DNA of 64,000 nt from Cinnamomum chago (lineage: Eukaryota > Streptophyta > Magnoliopsida > Laurales > Lauraceae). Position 1 is the stretch's first letter, and each line of letters begins with the position of its first letter. The stretch spans positions 35,684,001 through 35,748,000 of the forward strand of contig CP142460.1 of assembly GCA_038049695.1 (NCBI GenBank). The letters are read 5' to 3'. The notes beneath the pieces were generated by a model. That model saw only the letters and a program-made list of their open reading frames with translations. It had not been told where the DNA came from and made no database searches. The translations under genes were made by a program, and so were the position numbers. Positions 43,077 through 55,690 of this stretch are shown piece after piece.

Positions 43077-46000
43077 TGTAAGACCCCGACCCGAGTGAAC
43101 CTGATTAGTGCTAATTAAGTTGCGTGTTAGTGCTAAGCTTGATTAGTGTTTTTTGGCTAAGTTGGGTTTGGAATAGCTTTTGATATAGTTTTGGGGATTT
43201 TGATTTGCCTTGTGTTAGTAGGGCCCTTTGGGGGTTCATTTTCATGACATTGCATATGTTTGAGGATTTATCAGAGGTTTTTACATTCATGATTTTAATC
43301 CCGTTTTACTCGTTTTGATGATCCCTACAACTTTCATGTTGATCCCGATTTCGTTTGAGGTCCCGAAACCCGATTTCATAGCCTTGAGGGCAAAACAGTC
43401 ATTGCACATAAAATCTGTACCCAAAACTTGATATTCCCGAAACCCGCGAAATATATACTTTTTGGAAACTAGAAATTTCGACGATCATTTCTTCCTTCTT
43501 CGTTGAATCCATCCGAGACCCCGAAAGAGATGATTTCAGCCAAACAAGTTCCTTTAGTAGTGGGACCCAACTCATTTGTTAACAAAGGGAAGTCATTCTC
43601 CATTCATTCCATTCTTCTTGCTCCAGTACAACAACTGAACCTAGGGTTTTTTCTTGCTTTTCTCTTCTTCTTCTTGCTTCTCCTTCTCCAATCCTCACCA
43701 ATCTTGCACCAAACTCGAAATGGAGATCACCAACCTCTTCCTCATCTAGCAAGCTTCACTTTGATACCTTTTGTAGAAGAATCCATCAACTTTGAGACTC
43801 CCTTTGAGATAGCTCTCATCATTTGAAGGTCATCCAAGTAAGTGTTCTTCTTCATCTTCTAGATTTGTGTTCCTATAGCCTTAGAGAAGCTCCACCTTTA
43901 TTATTGAAAGGTTTCCTTGTCATTTCATTGTTTGACCCATTTTGGGGTTTTTTTTGGGGTTTTTTTTTTATTGTAGCTTGGAAGAGAGCTTAAGAAGTGA
44001 GTAGAGGCTTGATTTTGGCTAGCTTGGACTTGAGGCAAGTGAATGATGAAGTGTTTTAAGTTTCAAATGGTTTGGTGAAGCATTTATGGATTTTCATGCT
44101 TTCATTAATGTGTTTATGGTTGAAATAAATGCCCTTTGTGCATCTTGATAGCCTCATTTAAGGTTTTGTAAACATGTTGGTTTAGCATTTATTGTCTTTT
44201 GGGTATATCCTAAATGAATGTTTGTGAAATGGTTTCCTTCCTCTTTACTTTGTATTGGACTTGATATGGAAGAAGTGATGGAGTGAACCCATGATGGGGT
44301 TTTGAAGAAGTGTAGATAGAGGCATTGGAGGAGCTCTTAGCTCAGTTATATTGCAGGGACCAAGTGGAAGTGGGGAGAATGGTTTTGAGGAGGAGAAATG
44401 GCTCAAATCTGAACACAGTGGGTGTTTCCCGCACCTGGTGATCAGCCTGGGGTCACCCGGCGGCTAACCGCCAGCTAGCCGAAATGTCACGGTTGCTTTT
44501 CCAGAGAGCACACTTCTCCACCTGAAAACTCGGTCAGCTCCACGGTTAGCTAGCGGCTAACCGCCGAACCCATCGACGGCTAACCGCCAGATAACCGCAC
44601 TTGGCGGTTAGCTTTACAGTAAGCTGCATTTCTGCAGCCCAACCGCGGTCAGCCAGCGGCGGCTAACCGCCAGCTGACCGCCAGGTAACCGAAATTTCCC
44701 AGATTTTGAAAAGCTCCTCGCTAGAAAGAAGTCTCCGGTTCGTTCGAGCGCTGAGCTTTGTCAATCGAAGGAGATTCACTACGCATTGCATGAGGCCATC
44801 CGAGAAAGAAACCGTATCACAAAGATGTCATTCGAAATTTTGAAAATCCAAAGTGTATAAGGAGCCCGGGATGTCTTCAAATTCAAGGAGTACCAAGTCA
44901 TTTCAATAATCGACATACGGGACCCCTATCCACTTAAATAGATCTCGAAGTCAACAGTTTTCCCGAAATGGTATAGTTCATTATATTTCTTCATTTTCCC
45001 AGGTCTACCTAAATGATTTGTTTTCCCGAAAGCATGAGAGTTACACTAGTAACATTGACTTGTCCCGAAGAGTATTGCCCGATATGAAATGAAAGTTATA
45101 CATTTGAATATTCTTGCCCGTTCATTGATTTACTTGTACTTGATTTACTTGCATATGTACCGATGTGTTATTTAACCTATGTGTCGGCATCACTAAGATT
45201 GGATACCTTGTCGGTTTGATCCACCGACTTGGAGATCCCTCTCCCGTCCCGCCAGCTGCAGTTTGGATCCCGATACCCGGTCTAATACAGTGGTCCCGCC
45301 CCGATACCCGGTTCGCTACCGTGGTCCTGTCCCGTATATTTATATTGTATATATGATTTGCGTTGAATCTCCTCACCTTGTGTGACTGAGATCAACATCC
45401 CGTGATACTGTTGTCACTTTAGTGACAGAGGACTTAGCTTTATGTGATTGCCATCTTGTGAGTTCCCGATCCCTTGGTTACCTCATATGTCTTATCTTGT
45501 TTACATGTTTTCTAACGAATGATTTATCTATTTTATGAGAGTTCCTGCTTGAACAGATTTCCCTGCTTTTCGAGATATTTCATCTATTATATGTTGTTGT
45601 ATCTTCTCATTCTCTTGCCAGACCGTCGTGTCTGATCCTTTGCTTTGGTACTCAGGTCCCGTTGCCGGTTTCCTTGAGGAGGAGCCAGAGGAGGCGGTAG
45701 GTGAGCCGCAACCTCTAGTTGAGTGGCGCGCTGACGATGTCATGTAGACATTAGACTGCTATGAGAAGCGTAACATTTTGGGAGAACTAATTAACCATTC
45801 TTTTGGGTTATTGTTTTGTTCATATTGGCCTGGGTTGGCCTCTATTCTTGGGAATGTAACTAAATGATATTTTGTCTAACTTTAACAACTTTTGGGAAAC
45901 ATGCTATAGATCATCGCTCATTCTGATACAGTTTTGGCATTTGATGTTAATGCTTGCATGACTAGAGATTGTTGTCTATTTGATTTGCTACATGCTTCCG

Positions 46001-46162
46001 CACTTAAAAAGAAATATTCCTTGATGGTTGTGATATCCTCACCGCGGACACCTGTGGGAAATTAATTAAATAAGTTGTATATTGTGGATGTAGATCCTCC
46101 AATCATTAATTACACATTTAGTCCCGATCCCGGATTAGGATTCCCGGTCCGGGGTCGCGACA
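43077..46162 (+). mobile_element. Solo LTR T1 (T family, 3.1 kb), TSD AGAAG
   Basis: Begins TGTAAGACCCCGACCC and ends GGTCCGGGGTCGCGACA. A perfect TSD, AGAAG, is at 43072-43076 and 46163-46167, inside G1 gag. The two ends form an imperfect inverted repeat of roughly 17 bp. It holds a GGCTAACCGCC palindrome cluster (44450-44695), a roughly 30-bp CCCGATACCCGGT repeat (45265-45335) and the GGTACTCAGGTCCCGTTGCC block shared with T2-T4. No coding part. Confidence 0.95.
44450..44695. repeat. GGCTAACCGCC palindrome cluster in solo LTR T1
   Basis: Seven or more copies of GCGGCTAACCGCC, GGCGGTTAGC, CAGCTAGCC and CAGCTGACCG-type sequences, forming nested inverted repeats. Spacers include CCAGAGAGCA, the counterpart of a spacer in T2. 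It sits 1.5-1.7 kb before the LTR end, the same place as the GCTCGAGC cluster of T2. Confidence 0.85.
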
Positions 46163-46433
46163 AGAAGCCTTGAGGATTGACCCTACTAGTAGCAGTCGTC
46201 GACCTGCAATGCAACAACAACAAGCTAAGAGGCTGAAGTCCAATGTACCCACCCCAGCACCAGCTCTAGTTTGTGCATATTGTAACCGGAGACATCCAGT
46301 GGGGCAATGCAGATTCCAGAGTGGGGCATGTTTCAACTGTGGTGATTTGGGGCATAAGGTAGCAGAGTGTCCACATCCAGATCGACGAAACCAACAGACT
46401 ATTCCGGCTCAACCACAGATTTAGCAAAAATCT

Positions 46434-49400
46434 TTGGCAACTCAGCACAAACCACCACTGGCACGTCCACAACAGGCTGGAAACAATCCAAGGAACAATA
46501 ATGGAGGAGCTCAAAGATCCCGCATCCCAGCTCGAGCCTATGCTATTACAGATCAAGACCCAGAGGCGACGAATGAAGTTGTAGAAGGTACACTTCTGAT
46601 TGAAGGTCATTCTGCTAGAGTATTGTTTGATTCTGGCTCTACTCTATCTTTTGTTTCACCACATTTTGCTTCACATTTTAGTACACCCCCATCATCTACT
46701 TTTTGTGTAATTACTATAACTGCTGCGATGGGTAATGTTAAGGAGACGGATAAGGTGTACCTTAGAAGTAAAATACAGATAGGAGATCATACTTTTCTTG
46801 CAGACTTGGTTGTGCTAGGCATGCATGATTATGATGTAATCTTGGGAATGGATTGGTTGGTGGCTTATCATGTTCGTCTGGACTGCCATAAAAAGACTAT
46901 TTCTATCCCTATGGGGGAAGCAGATTTAATTTTCCAAGGAGACAAGAAGAAAAAGAAGACTCAGATTGTATCTGCTTTAAAGGCGAAGCGTATGATCCGA
47001 GGTGGCTGTGAGGCATTTATAGCCTTTATTAGTGAAGACCAAGAAAGTCAGAGGTTAGAGGATGTTCCTATCGCAAGGGAATTTCCGGATGTTTTCCCGG
47101 ATGATGTTCCTGGATTACCACCAGTTCGGGAGTTAGAATTCTCCATTGATTTGTTACCTGGAGTCGAGCCAATATCTAAAGCACCTTACCGCATGGCACC
47201 AGCAAAACTTCGTGAGTTGAAGGAGCAATTACAAGAGTTGCTGGATAAAAAGTTTATCAGACCTAGTGTCTCACCATGGGGAGCTCCAGTACTTTTTGTG
47301 AAGAAGAAGGACGGATCTATGAGAATGTGCATTGACTACAGACAACTCAATCAAGTGACGGTCAAGAATAAGTACCCATTGCCTCAGATTGATGAATTAT
47401 TCAACCAACTACAAGGCACTCAATTCTTTTCGAAGATAAACCTGCGTTCTGGATATCACCAACTTCGGGTTAAGGAAGAAGATGTTCCGAAGACAGCATT
47501 CAAGACTAGATATGGACACTACGAGTTCCTGGTCATGCCTTTTGGGTTGACCAATGCCCCTGCAGCCTTCATGGATTTAATGAACAGAATGTATAAACCT
47601 TTCTTGGACCAGTTTATTGTGGTATTTATTGATGACATTCTTATATATTCCAGGTCTGAGCAAGCCCATGAGGAACATATTCTTATTGCGCTTCAGACTC
47701 TGAGAGAACACAAGTTGTATGCCAAATTCAGCAAATGTGAGTTTTGGTCGTGCCAAATTCAGTTTTTGGGGCATGTGATCTCTAGTCAAGGTATTGCTGT
47801 AGATCCTAAAAAGACCGAAGCTATATTGAATTGGAAGCAGCCATCCACTGTGACTGAGATTCGGAGTTTCTTAGGGCTTGCTGGTTATTATCGGCGGTTC
47901 ATCAAAGGGTTCTCCACTTTAGCAGCTCCAATGACGAAGCTAACAAGGAAGAATGAGCCATTTGTCTGGACTGATGAATGTGAAGCGAGCTTTCAAGAAC
48001 TGAAGAAGAGGCTAACATCAGCGCCTATTCCCACACTTCCGACTACAGGAGGAGGATTTACTATCTATAGTGATGCTTCAAACAAAGGATTGGGGTGCGT
48101 ACTGATGCAGAACGGAAAGGTCATAGCTTATGCGTCAAGGCAGTTAAAGAATCATGAACAGAACTATCCAACGCATGACCTCGAATTAGCAGCAATGGTA
48201 TTTGCCTTAAAGATCTGGAGGCACTATCTGTATGGTGAGAAGTTTGAAGTGATGACTGATCACCAAAGCCTTAAAAACATCTTCACTCAACGGGATCTTA
48301 ACAATCGGCAGAGGAGGTGGATGGAGCTTTTAAACGATTATGATCTTACTATCTTTTATCATCTAGGTAAGGCCAATGTGGTGGCGGATGCTCTTAGTCG
48401 AAAGGCGGCTTTAATATCTTGGATGATGATTAAGGAGCACGGGTTGATTAAGAAGCTTGGGGAGTTGAACTTAAACATTGAGCAGCAGGGTGAGCGGGCA
48501 TTTGTGGCTAGAATGTTTGTGCAACCTACACTTATTGACAAGATCAAGGAGGGACAGAGTATTGACCCAGAGTTGGTTAAAATCATTGCAACAATTAGTT
48601 ATAGATCAGAATTTTCCTTGGAGGGAGGCATTCTCTATTGTCAAGGGCGTTTGTGTGTGTCGAATGATCCTGAACTTAAAAAGGAAATTCTTTCAGAAGC
48701 ACACCATGCACACTACGTGGTGCACCCAGGGAGCACTATGATGTATCAAAATTTGAAGATGCGCTTTTGGTGGATGAATATGAAGTGCGATATAGCGAAG
48801 TTTGTTTCTCATTGTTTAGTGTGCCAACAAGTTAAGGCCGAGCACCAGAGACCAGGGGGATTGATGAAGCCCTTGGATATACCAGTTTGGCAGTGGGAGC
48901 ATGTCACCATGGATTTCACTTGTGGTTTGCCACGGACCCGCAGGGGTAATGATTCTATCTGGGTAGTGGTGGACAGACTCACCAAGACAGCTCATTTTAT
49001 ACCTTTGAAGATGTTAAGGAAGTTGTCAGCTAATACGACAACATCTTTGGAGAAATTGGCTCAGATTTATGTAAAGGAGATTGTTAGATTACATGGGATT
49101 CCGGTGTCTATTGTTTCAGATAGAGACCCGAGGTTCACCTCTAGATTTTGGAGGCGTTTGCAAGCAGCCCTTGGAACGAAGTTGAACTTTAGCACTGCAT
49201 ACCATCCTTAGTCAGATGGACAATCAGAGAGGGCTATTCAGACATTAGAGGACATGCTAAGGGCTTGCATTTTGGACTTCGGTGGCGATTGGGATGAGCA
49301 CCTGGCATTGATTGAATTTGCTTATAACAATAGCTTTCATTCCAATATTCAGATGGCACCTTTTGAAGCGTTATATGGCAGGAATTGTAGGTCCCCTATA

Positions 49401-49973
49401 TGCTGGGATGAGGTTGGAGAGAAACAATTCATTGGACCAGAGATTGTGCAGAGGACAACTGACAAGATGCAACTCATTAGACAGAGGCTTAGGGTAGCTC
49501 AGAGTAGATAAAAGAGTTATGTCGATGTCAGGAGGAGAGATCTGGAGTTTGCCGTTGGTGATAAAGTTTTCTTGAAGGTCTAGCCCACAAAAGGGGTGAT
49601 GCGGTTTGCTAAGAAGGGGAAGCTTAGCCCGCGTTTCATTGGTCCGTTTGAGATTTTAGAGAGAATCGGAGACCTGGCCTACCGATTAGCACTACCACCT
49701 CAGCTTGCTGGTGTCCATGACGTTTTTCATGTATCAATGCTGAGGAAATATGAACCCGGCCCGTCCCACGTGCTTAGCTTTGAGGAGCTAACTCTTGAGA
49801 AAAAATTGACCTATGAGGAGATACCAGTGCAGATCTTATACCACCAAGAGAAGGTGCCGAGAAACAAGAGGATTCATTTGGTGAAGGTCCTTTGGAGGAA
49901 CCATTCTGTGGAGGAAGCGACTTGGGAGTCCGAGGAGGACATGAAGCAACAGTATCCCCACCTTTTTGAATGA
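46434..49973 (+). pseudogene. G1 pol: protease, RT, RNase H, integrase, chromo-like end
   Basis: The main open frame, 46434-49211 (925 codons), has protease [14 protein letters not shown] (about residue 66), RT with [24 protein letters not shown] and FIDDILIYS (about 400), and RNase [14 protein letters not shown] (about 547) with TDHQSL. The integrase HHCC finger ([10 protein letters not shown], about 757; CLVCQQVK) and core (MDFTCGLP, about 827; [11 protein letters not shown], about 894) follow. Later frames (to 49973) contain the rest of the core (WDEHLALIEFAYNNSFH), the GPF segment [20 protein letters not shown] and a chromo-like end, [20 protein letters not shown]. The integrase side is interrupted. 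Overall decay is mild with a few breaks, which suggests moderate age. Confidence 0.92.
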
Positions 49974-50005
49974 GGTATGTTCTTAAATTTGGAGGACCAA
50001 ATTTC

Positions 50006-50018
50006 CTAAGGGGGGAAT
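50006..50018 (+). promoter_or_regulatory. Polypurine tract of G1
   Basis: AAGGGGGGAATGA just before the 3' LTR start TGTAATGACCC at 50021. Confidence 0.75.
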
Positions 50019-50020
50019 GA

Positions 50021-51115
50021 TGTAATGACCCAAACTCGGATTCACCTTTGGGCGCAACCCTAGACCCACTAGAGACCCATGACTAGGGTGTTTTTCAATT
50101 TATTTCATGGTAATTATTTTAATAGAAACTTAATTATTATTATGATTATTACATGTGTTTAATCCATTATTTTCGTGTGTTTAATTATGACTTCATGCAT
50201 TTTATTTAATTGTCCATGCACTTCATTTTCATCAATTATTATTCATTCTTATGTTGCTAATTAAAGTGTCATTTTAATTAGATTTTATTTTTATAATTAA
50301 TGCTTAAATCCAATTTAGCGGACCCTCACACATTATTAAAATAATAAAATAATAATAACAATTAATGCTAATTTCGGAAAGTTCTTATAAATGGTGTGTT
50401 TAGGGCCCACTTTGACTTGTGCCAAGTGGAGGATGATGTGGCACTTTGTTTCCCTCCTCTTTACTTTCCATTTTATTTCAAATTTCAAACTTAATTGGAA
50501 ACCCTATAATTGATTGTTAATCATTAATCTAATTGAGGAATTGGGGCACTAAATTATCCCTAATTGGTTTGACCTAACTATAATTGAGAGAATGGAGATT
50601 TCTCTCCAAATTGGACACCCCTTGATTAGTTGCAAATGGAGATGATTGGGGATCTATGGAGAATAATGTAGGGCTAGGATCTTTAGAAAATATAAATGGA
50701 GGGGTATGATAGACTACATATCTAATCAAGGGAATGCAATTAGATTTAGTTCCTTAAAGGGAGGGAGTGGTTAGATTCTTTTTAGTTAGGACTATCCCCC
50801 ATCTCCATCGTGTGGTGTTTTAGAACCATCGTGTGGTGTTTTAGAATTAGAGAGAGAGAGAGGAAGTGGACGTGTGGCTTAAGGGAAGAAAGAGAGAGAA
50901 GAGAGAAGGAAGAAGCTTGCTTGGAGGTGGACTTCTTTGAGGTAGGTTTCTTTTCATTTTTTTACATATTTTATTATTTATTTTCTTTCACCATTTTCTT
51001 CTCTAATTTCTTCCCTCTTCCATATTTATTGATGGCCATTAATGGTGTTTTAGCACCATGATGAAGCAACCTATGTCATTTTCTTTACTGAGATTGGCCA
51101 AAGGAAAAGGGGATC
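50021..51115 (+). mobile_element. G1 3' LTR, left part
   Basis: Begins TGTAATGACCCAAACTCGG after the polypurine tract. AT-rich. A weak TATA-like CTTATAAATGG is at 50384-50394. GAGAGAGAGAGGAAG-rich leader-like sequence lies near 50840-50920, and a GTGTGGTGTTTTAGAA duplication near 50810-50845. It is cut by T3 at 51116, so the remaining part is expected beyond the window. The 5-bp flank is GGATC. Confidence 0.8.
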
Positions 51116-52356
51116 TGTCGCGACCCCGGACTGGACCCGAAGGACTAATCCGGGATCGGGACTAATAATGTACCACATTAATATAATGCCATACATTTGT
51201 TTAATTTCCCACAGGTGTCCGCGGTGAGGATATCACAACCATAAATGAATATTTCTTTTAAGTGCGGAAGCATGTAGCAAATCAAATAGTCAGACTATCC
51301 CTAGTCATGAAGACAATATCATAAGTATGAAATACTGTATCAGAATGAGCAATGATCATTAGCATGTTTCCCAAAAGTAAGTTAAAGTTTAAACAAAAGA
51401 TCATTTAGTTACATTCCCCAAAAATAGAGGCCAACAAAGGCCAATGTAAACAAAACAATAACCCAAAAGAATGGTTAAATAGTTTTCCCAAAATGTTACG
51501 TCTCTCGTAGCAACCCGATATCTACATGACATCGTCAGCACGCCACTCAACTAGGGGTTGCGGTTCACCTACCGCCTCCTCCGGCTCCTCCTTAAGGTAA
51601 CCGGCAACGGGACCTGAGTACCAAAGAAAATGAGTCAGATACGACGGTCTGGAAAGAGAGTGAAAAGATACAACAACATATAATAAAAGAAATATATTGG
51701 AAAGCATAGAAAAATCTATTTAAGCAAGAACTTTCATAAAGGAGATAAATCATTTACTAGAAAACAAATAAGCAAGATAAAACATATAGGTATCCAAGGA
51801 ATCAGGAACTAACAAAATGGCAATCACATAAAGCTAAGTCCTCTATCACCAAAGTGACAAAAGTATAACGGGACGTTGGTCTCAATCACACAAGGTGAGG
51901 AGATTCAACGAAAACATATGTACAATATAAATATACAGGACGGGACCACGGTAGCTAGTGAACCGGGTATCGGGACAGGACCACGGTAATAAACCAGGCA
52001 TCGGGATCCAAACTGCAGCTGGCGGGACGGGAAGGGGATCTCCAAGTCGGTGGATCAAACCGACAAGGTTATCCAAGCTTAGAGATGCCGACTCATAGGT
52101 CAATTAACAAATCGAGACATGAACAAGTAAATCAAGTGTAAGTAAATGAGCATGCGGGCAAGGATGTTCAGGGAATAATTTCTATTTCATGTGGTGCAAT
52201 ACATTTCGGGACAAGTAACTGTTACTAGTGTAACTTCAATGTTTTCGGGAAAACAAGTCATGTAATGTAAATCTCGGAAATGAGGAAATACAATGAACTA
52301 TTACAATTTCGGGTAAAATATTGGTTTCGAGATTTATTTAAGGTGTATAGGGGTCC
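51116..52356 (-). mobile_element. T-family LTR T3, left part
   Basis: Plus strand begins TGTCGCGACCCCGGACTGG and follows T2 and T4 closely (TTAATTTCCCACAGGTGTCC, GGACCTGAGTACC, ACCACGGTAGC blocks). It stops at GGTGTATAGGGGTCC, where another LTR-like start, TGTTAGACCCC, follows. About 1.24 of 3.0 kb is present. It is best explained as interrupted rather than deleted. Confidence 0.85.
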
Positions 52357-52500
52357 TGTTAGACCCCGACCCAGACCCAGACCAATTCGATTAGTGTTCG
52401 ATTAGTGTATGTTTAGTCCTAAGTGGGTTTAGTTGTTGTTGGGTTAGAAATAATTAGTATTAGTCAGACACACTCAGGAAGGCCTGAGTGCATGTGTAAG
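52357..52500 (+). mobile_element. T-like LTR start T7, short piece
   Basis: TGTTAGACCCCGACCC then GATTAGTGTTCGATTAGTG and TAAGTGGGTTTAG, matching the first 100 bp of T1. It passes without a visible boundary into G3 coding sequence near 52500. It may be the left LTR of the G3 element with most of the LTR, gag and protease lost by deletion. Confidence 0.55.
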
Positions 52501-53905
52501 CTTGGGAGGATTGTATCGATTTCCGTGTATGCATGATTTTGATGTCATTTTAGGCATGGATTGGTTAGAAGCATATCATGCCATCATGGATTGTTTTAGT
52601 AAAATCATAACATTCAGATTCCAAGGACCACAGGCAGAATTTATATTTCAGGGGAACAAGAGGAAAACTCAGGCAGGGTTTATTTCGGTATTGAAGGCAA
52701 GCAGATTAGTTCAGAGTGGATGTCAGACATTTATTGCGTTTATCATGGAGGATAAACAGTCCCAAGGGGTGGAGGATATCCCCATTGTGTGTGAATTTCT
52801 GGATGTTTTTCCAGAAGAAATCCTGGGTTTACCACCAATCAGAGAAGTTGAGTTCACAATTGAGCTCCTACCAGGGACAGCTCCGATCTCGATTGCACCA
52901 TACAGAATGGCTCCAGCAGAAATGGGTGAACTAAAACTCCAATTGAATGAATTGTTGAGCAAAGGCTTTATTAGGCCAAGTGTTTCACCTTGGGGTGCAC
53001 CGGTGTTGTTTGTGAAAAAGAAGGATGGAAGTTTGAGAATGTGCATTGACTACAGGAAATTAAACCATGGACCGTGAAGAACAAGTATCCATTACCAAGG
53101 ATAGACGAATTGTTTGGTCAATTGCAAGAAGCAGCTTATTTTTCCAAGATAGACTTGAGGTCAGGGTACCATCAGTTGAGAGTTAGAGACTCAGATGTTC
53201 AGAAAACAGCCTTTAAAACAAGATATGGGCACTATGAGTTCTTGGTAATGCCCTTTGGTTTGACAAATGCACCCGCAGTCTTTATGACTCTTATGAAAAA
53301 AGTCTTTGCACCCTATTTGGATCACTCTATAGTAGTATTCATTGATGATGTCCTTGGGTATTCCAAGAGTAAGAAGGAGCATGAAGAACATTTGAGGACA
53401 GCGTTGCAGCTTTTGAGGGACAACCGACTTTATGTAAAACTCAGTAAGTGCGAATTCTGGTTAGAGCAAGTTATTTTTCTTGGCCACATCATCTCCAGAG
53501 AAGGTTTAACAGTTGATCCAGCCAAGATAGAGGCAGTTATCAATTGGGCGAGGCCAAGCAGTGTGACAGAAATCAGAAGTTTTTTGGGGTTAGCAGGCTA
53601 TTATCGAAGATTTGTCCAAGGTTTTTCGTCCATTGCAGCATCGTTGACAAAATTGACCAGGAAGAATGTCCCATTTGTTTGGACCGAACAGTGTGAAACG
53701 AGTTTTCAGGAGTTGAAAGGAAGGTTAACCACAGCTCCAATCCTTACATTACCCTCGAACATCGGCGGATTTATTGTTTATACAGATGCTTCGAATGTGG
53801 GACTGGGTTGTGTATTGGTGCAAGATGGCAAGGTGATTGCTTATTGCTCAAGACAGTTGAAGGACCATGAGAAGAACTATGCAACTCATGACTTGGAATT
53901 GGCAG
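52501..53905 (+). pseudogene. G3: Ty3/gypsy protease end, RT and RNase H fragment
   Basis: Frames show [18 protein letters not shown] (protease end) and [22 protein letters not shown] follows with [36 protein letters not shown] and [12 protein letters not shown], then [12 protein letters not shown] and RNase [18 protein letters not shown], up to [11 protein letters not shown], where LTR T6 begins. It is close to G2 (27530-28992) and more distant from G1. Few breaks. The remainder is expected to the right of the nest. Confidence 0.88.
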
Positions 53906-54138
53906 TGTGAGAACCCGACCCCTAATCTCTTGGATTAGTGTTGTTTTATTTGTGGATTAGTTCTTTTAGTGGGATTAGTATTTGTTGGGTTGAGTTTGTG
54001 AGCTAGAATGGTTTTCTTCTAGTTTTGGGCTTTTGAGTGCTTTGGTAGCTTGTGGGGCCCTTTGGGGGTTCCCTTTTCGGCTTTGCATTTACTTGTGAGA
54101 TTTTCCCGATTTGTTTCGTATTGTGTTTTTGGCCCGTT
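53906..54138 (+). mobile_element. T-related LTR T6, left part
   Basis: Begins TGTGAGAACCCGACCCC, with GGATTAGTG and GGGGCCCTTTGGGGGTTC as in T1 (TAGGGCCCTTTGGGGGTTC). It lies in G3 RNase H (flank GGCAG) and is cut after 233 bp by T5. Confidence 0.75.
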
Positions 54139-54739
54139 TGTCACGCCCCCAAACCAGAACCTCGGGGGCGGGAATGAGATTAAGCATAAATGTATTTTTA
54201 CTCCCAGGATCCGCGTATGTGAAGACAACACATTCTGAATATTTTGCGGAAGCTTTTGTGGCGTTGCGACCTGAAGTCCGTGGTCATCGGATTCCGCGTC
54301 GCACTCAACCTTTAGCACATAGCTATTATATCAAGAATCATATCAGACTGGAGTAACCATCACAATAATTTACAGAGCTGACAGTAACAGGATATTACAT
54401 TCCCAAATATGTTCAAGTTACAATTATCAATGTACATTAATTAAGAATCCCAAGAAAAAGGCTAATAAAAGCCATACAACAATACGCTATAAACTACTAC
54501 CCAAATGTGACGTAGCTCCGATGTCAAGCTCAATGTCTACATGACATAGCCGACAAACCAACCTGCAAGGCATGGCTCCACAGCCAACAAAAACACTCAA
54601 CTCGGGGCGAAGAAATCTGAACCTGAATACCAACAGTAATGGGTCAGACACGACGGTCTGGCAGGTGGATGAAAAGATCACAAATATACTGAAGAATAAA
54701 ACATAAGATAAATCATGATACTCGATCAAATGCTGCATA

Positions 54740-55230
54740 TAATTAAACGGGTGTAAAAGTCGGGAATCTCGGGGAAAGCCTGTATTCATTCCAAGCATGG
54801 GTAAAACATGACTATCTAATAAAACATGTGTTCATTTGAAACTTAAGTAAAAACATAAGTATACAACAAACCAGGTATTCGTAGCAGTCTAGCAAAACCA
54901 ATGTACATTTGAAACATATGTGAAAATACGGATATTTAACAAACCGGGTGTTCATTTAAAACAGGTATAAACATAGATATCTGACAAACCAAATGTCCTT
55001 TAAAGCAGGTTCGGATATTTAACAATTCGGGTATTCCTTTAAAACATGTGTAATCATATAAATCTAGCAAAATCATTGATCGTTTGAAATATATGTAAAA
55101 GCATGGGTATTTAACAATTCGGGTATTCATTTAAAACATGTGAAATCACATAAACCTAGTAAAACCATCGATCGTGTGAAGCATATATAAAAGCATGGGT
55201 ATTCGCCCAACCGGCATTCATTTAAAACAT
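54740..55230. repeat. Minisatellite in LTR T5, about 60-80-bp units
   Basis: Six to seven imperfect units built on ATTTAACAA(T/A)(T/C)CGGGTATTCAT, TTAAAACATGTG and a CTAGCAAAACCAT(T/C)GATCG block. The array is absent from T2 and T3 at the equivalent place. Confidence 0.75.
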
Positions 55231-55690
55231 GTGCGGGTACAAAGAACAGAAGACAATATAATAATAACTGAATTTACATTGGAGAACTTGTTTAAATAAC
55301 AACTTTCAAAAAGAAAACGAACCATTTATCGGAAAGCAGGTAAGCAATAAAAAACATGTCGGGTATCCAAGGAATCGGGAACTGGCAAGATGGCAATCAC
55401 AAGAAGCTATGTCCTCTATCACCGAAGTGACAAGAGTATAACGGGATGTTGGTCTCAGTCACACAAGGTGAGGAGACTCAACGCAAATCATATATACAAT
55501 ATAAATATACGGGAACGAGACCACGGTAGCGAACCGGGTATCGGGACGGGACCACGGCTATAACCGGGTATCGGGATCCAAACTACAGCTGGCGGAACGG
55601 GAGAGGGATTTCCAAGTCGGTGGATCAAACCGACAAGGTATCCAAGCTTAGTGATGCCGACTCATAGGTCAAAACCAATCGAGACATATG

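Larger units (their letters stand above)
42341..46424 (+). pseudogene. G1 gag, split by solo LTR T1
   Basis: Starts MAHRKNTSNDASQNQNWDDI. It has the gypsy gag fold: PLPFSGTTDPEAAEKWIKQV, then FIPKHVRDRKKREFQNLQQG, MTVAQYDMKWTQLSRYA and FIEGLRPGLRREVEMAEK. After T1 the nucleocapsid follows with a CCHC knuckle CFNCGDLGHKVAEC (about 46335-46376), preceded by an incomplete second knuckle, CAYCNRRHPVGQC. The 3.1-kb T1 insertion lies between 43076 and 46163. A few other breaks are present. Confidence 0.85.
40333..51115 (+). mobile_element. G1: Del/Tekay-like Ty3/gypsy element, broken
   Basis: 5' LTR remnant to 42081, primer site, gag (42341-46424, split by T1), pol (46434-49973: protease, RT, RNase H, integrase, chromo-like end), polypurine tract near 50006-50018, and 3' LTR from 50021, cut by T3 at 51116. 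Domain order PR-RT-RH-INT with a C-terminal chromo-like segment and very long LTRs fits the Del/Tekay chromoviruses. The coding part has only a handful of breaks. Chromoviruses of this type favour heterochromatin. Confidence 0.82.

Noticed and set aside
49999-50020. Envelope gene downstream of G1 pol
   Set aside because: Only a short spacer and a polypurine tract lie between the chromo-like end and the 3' LTR.
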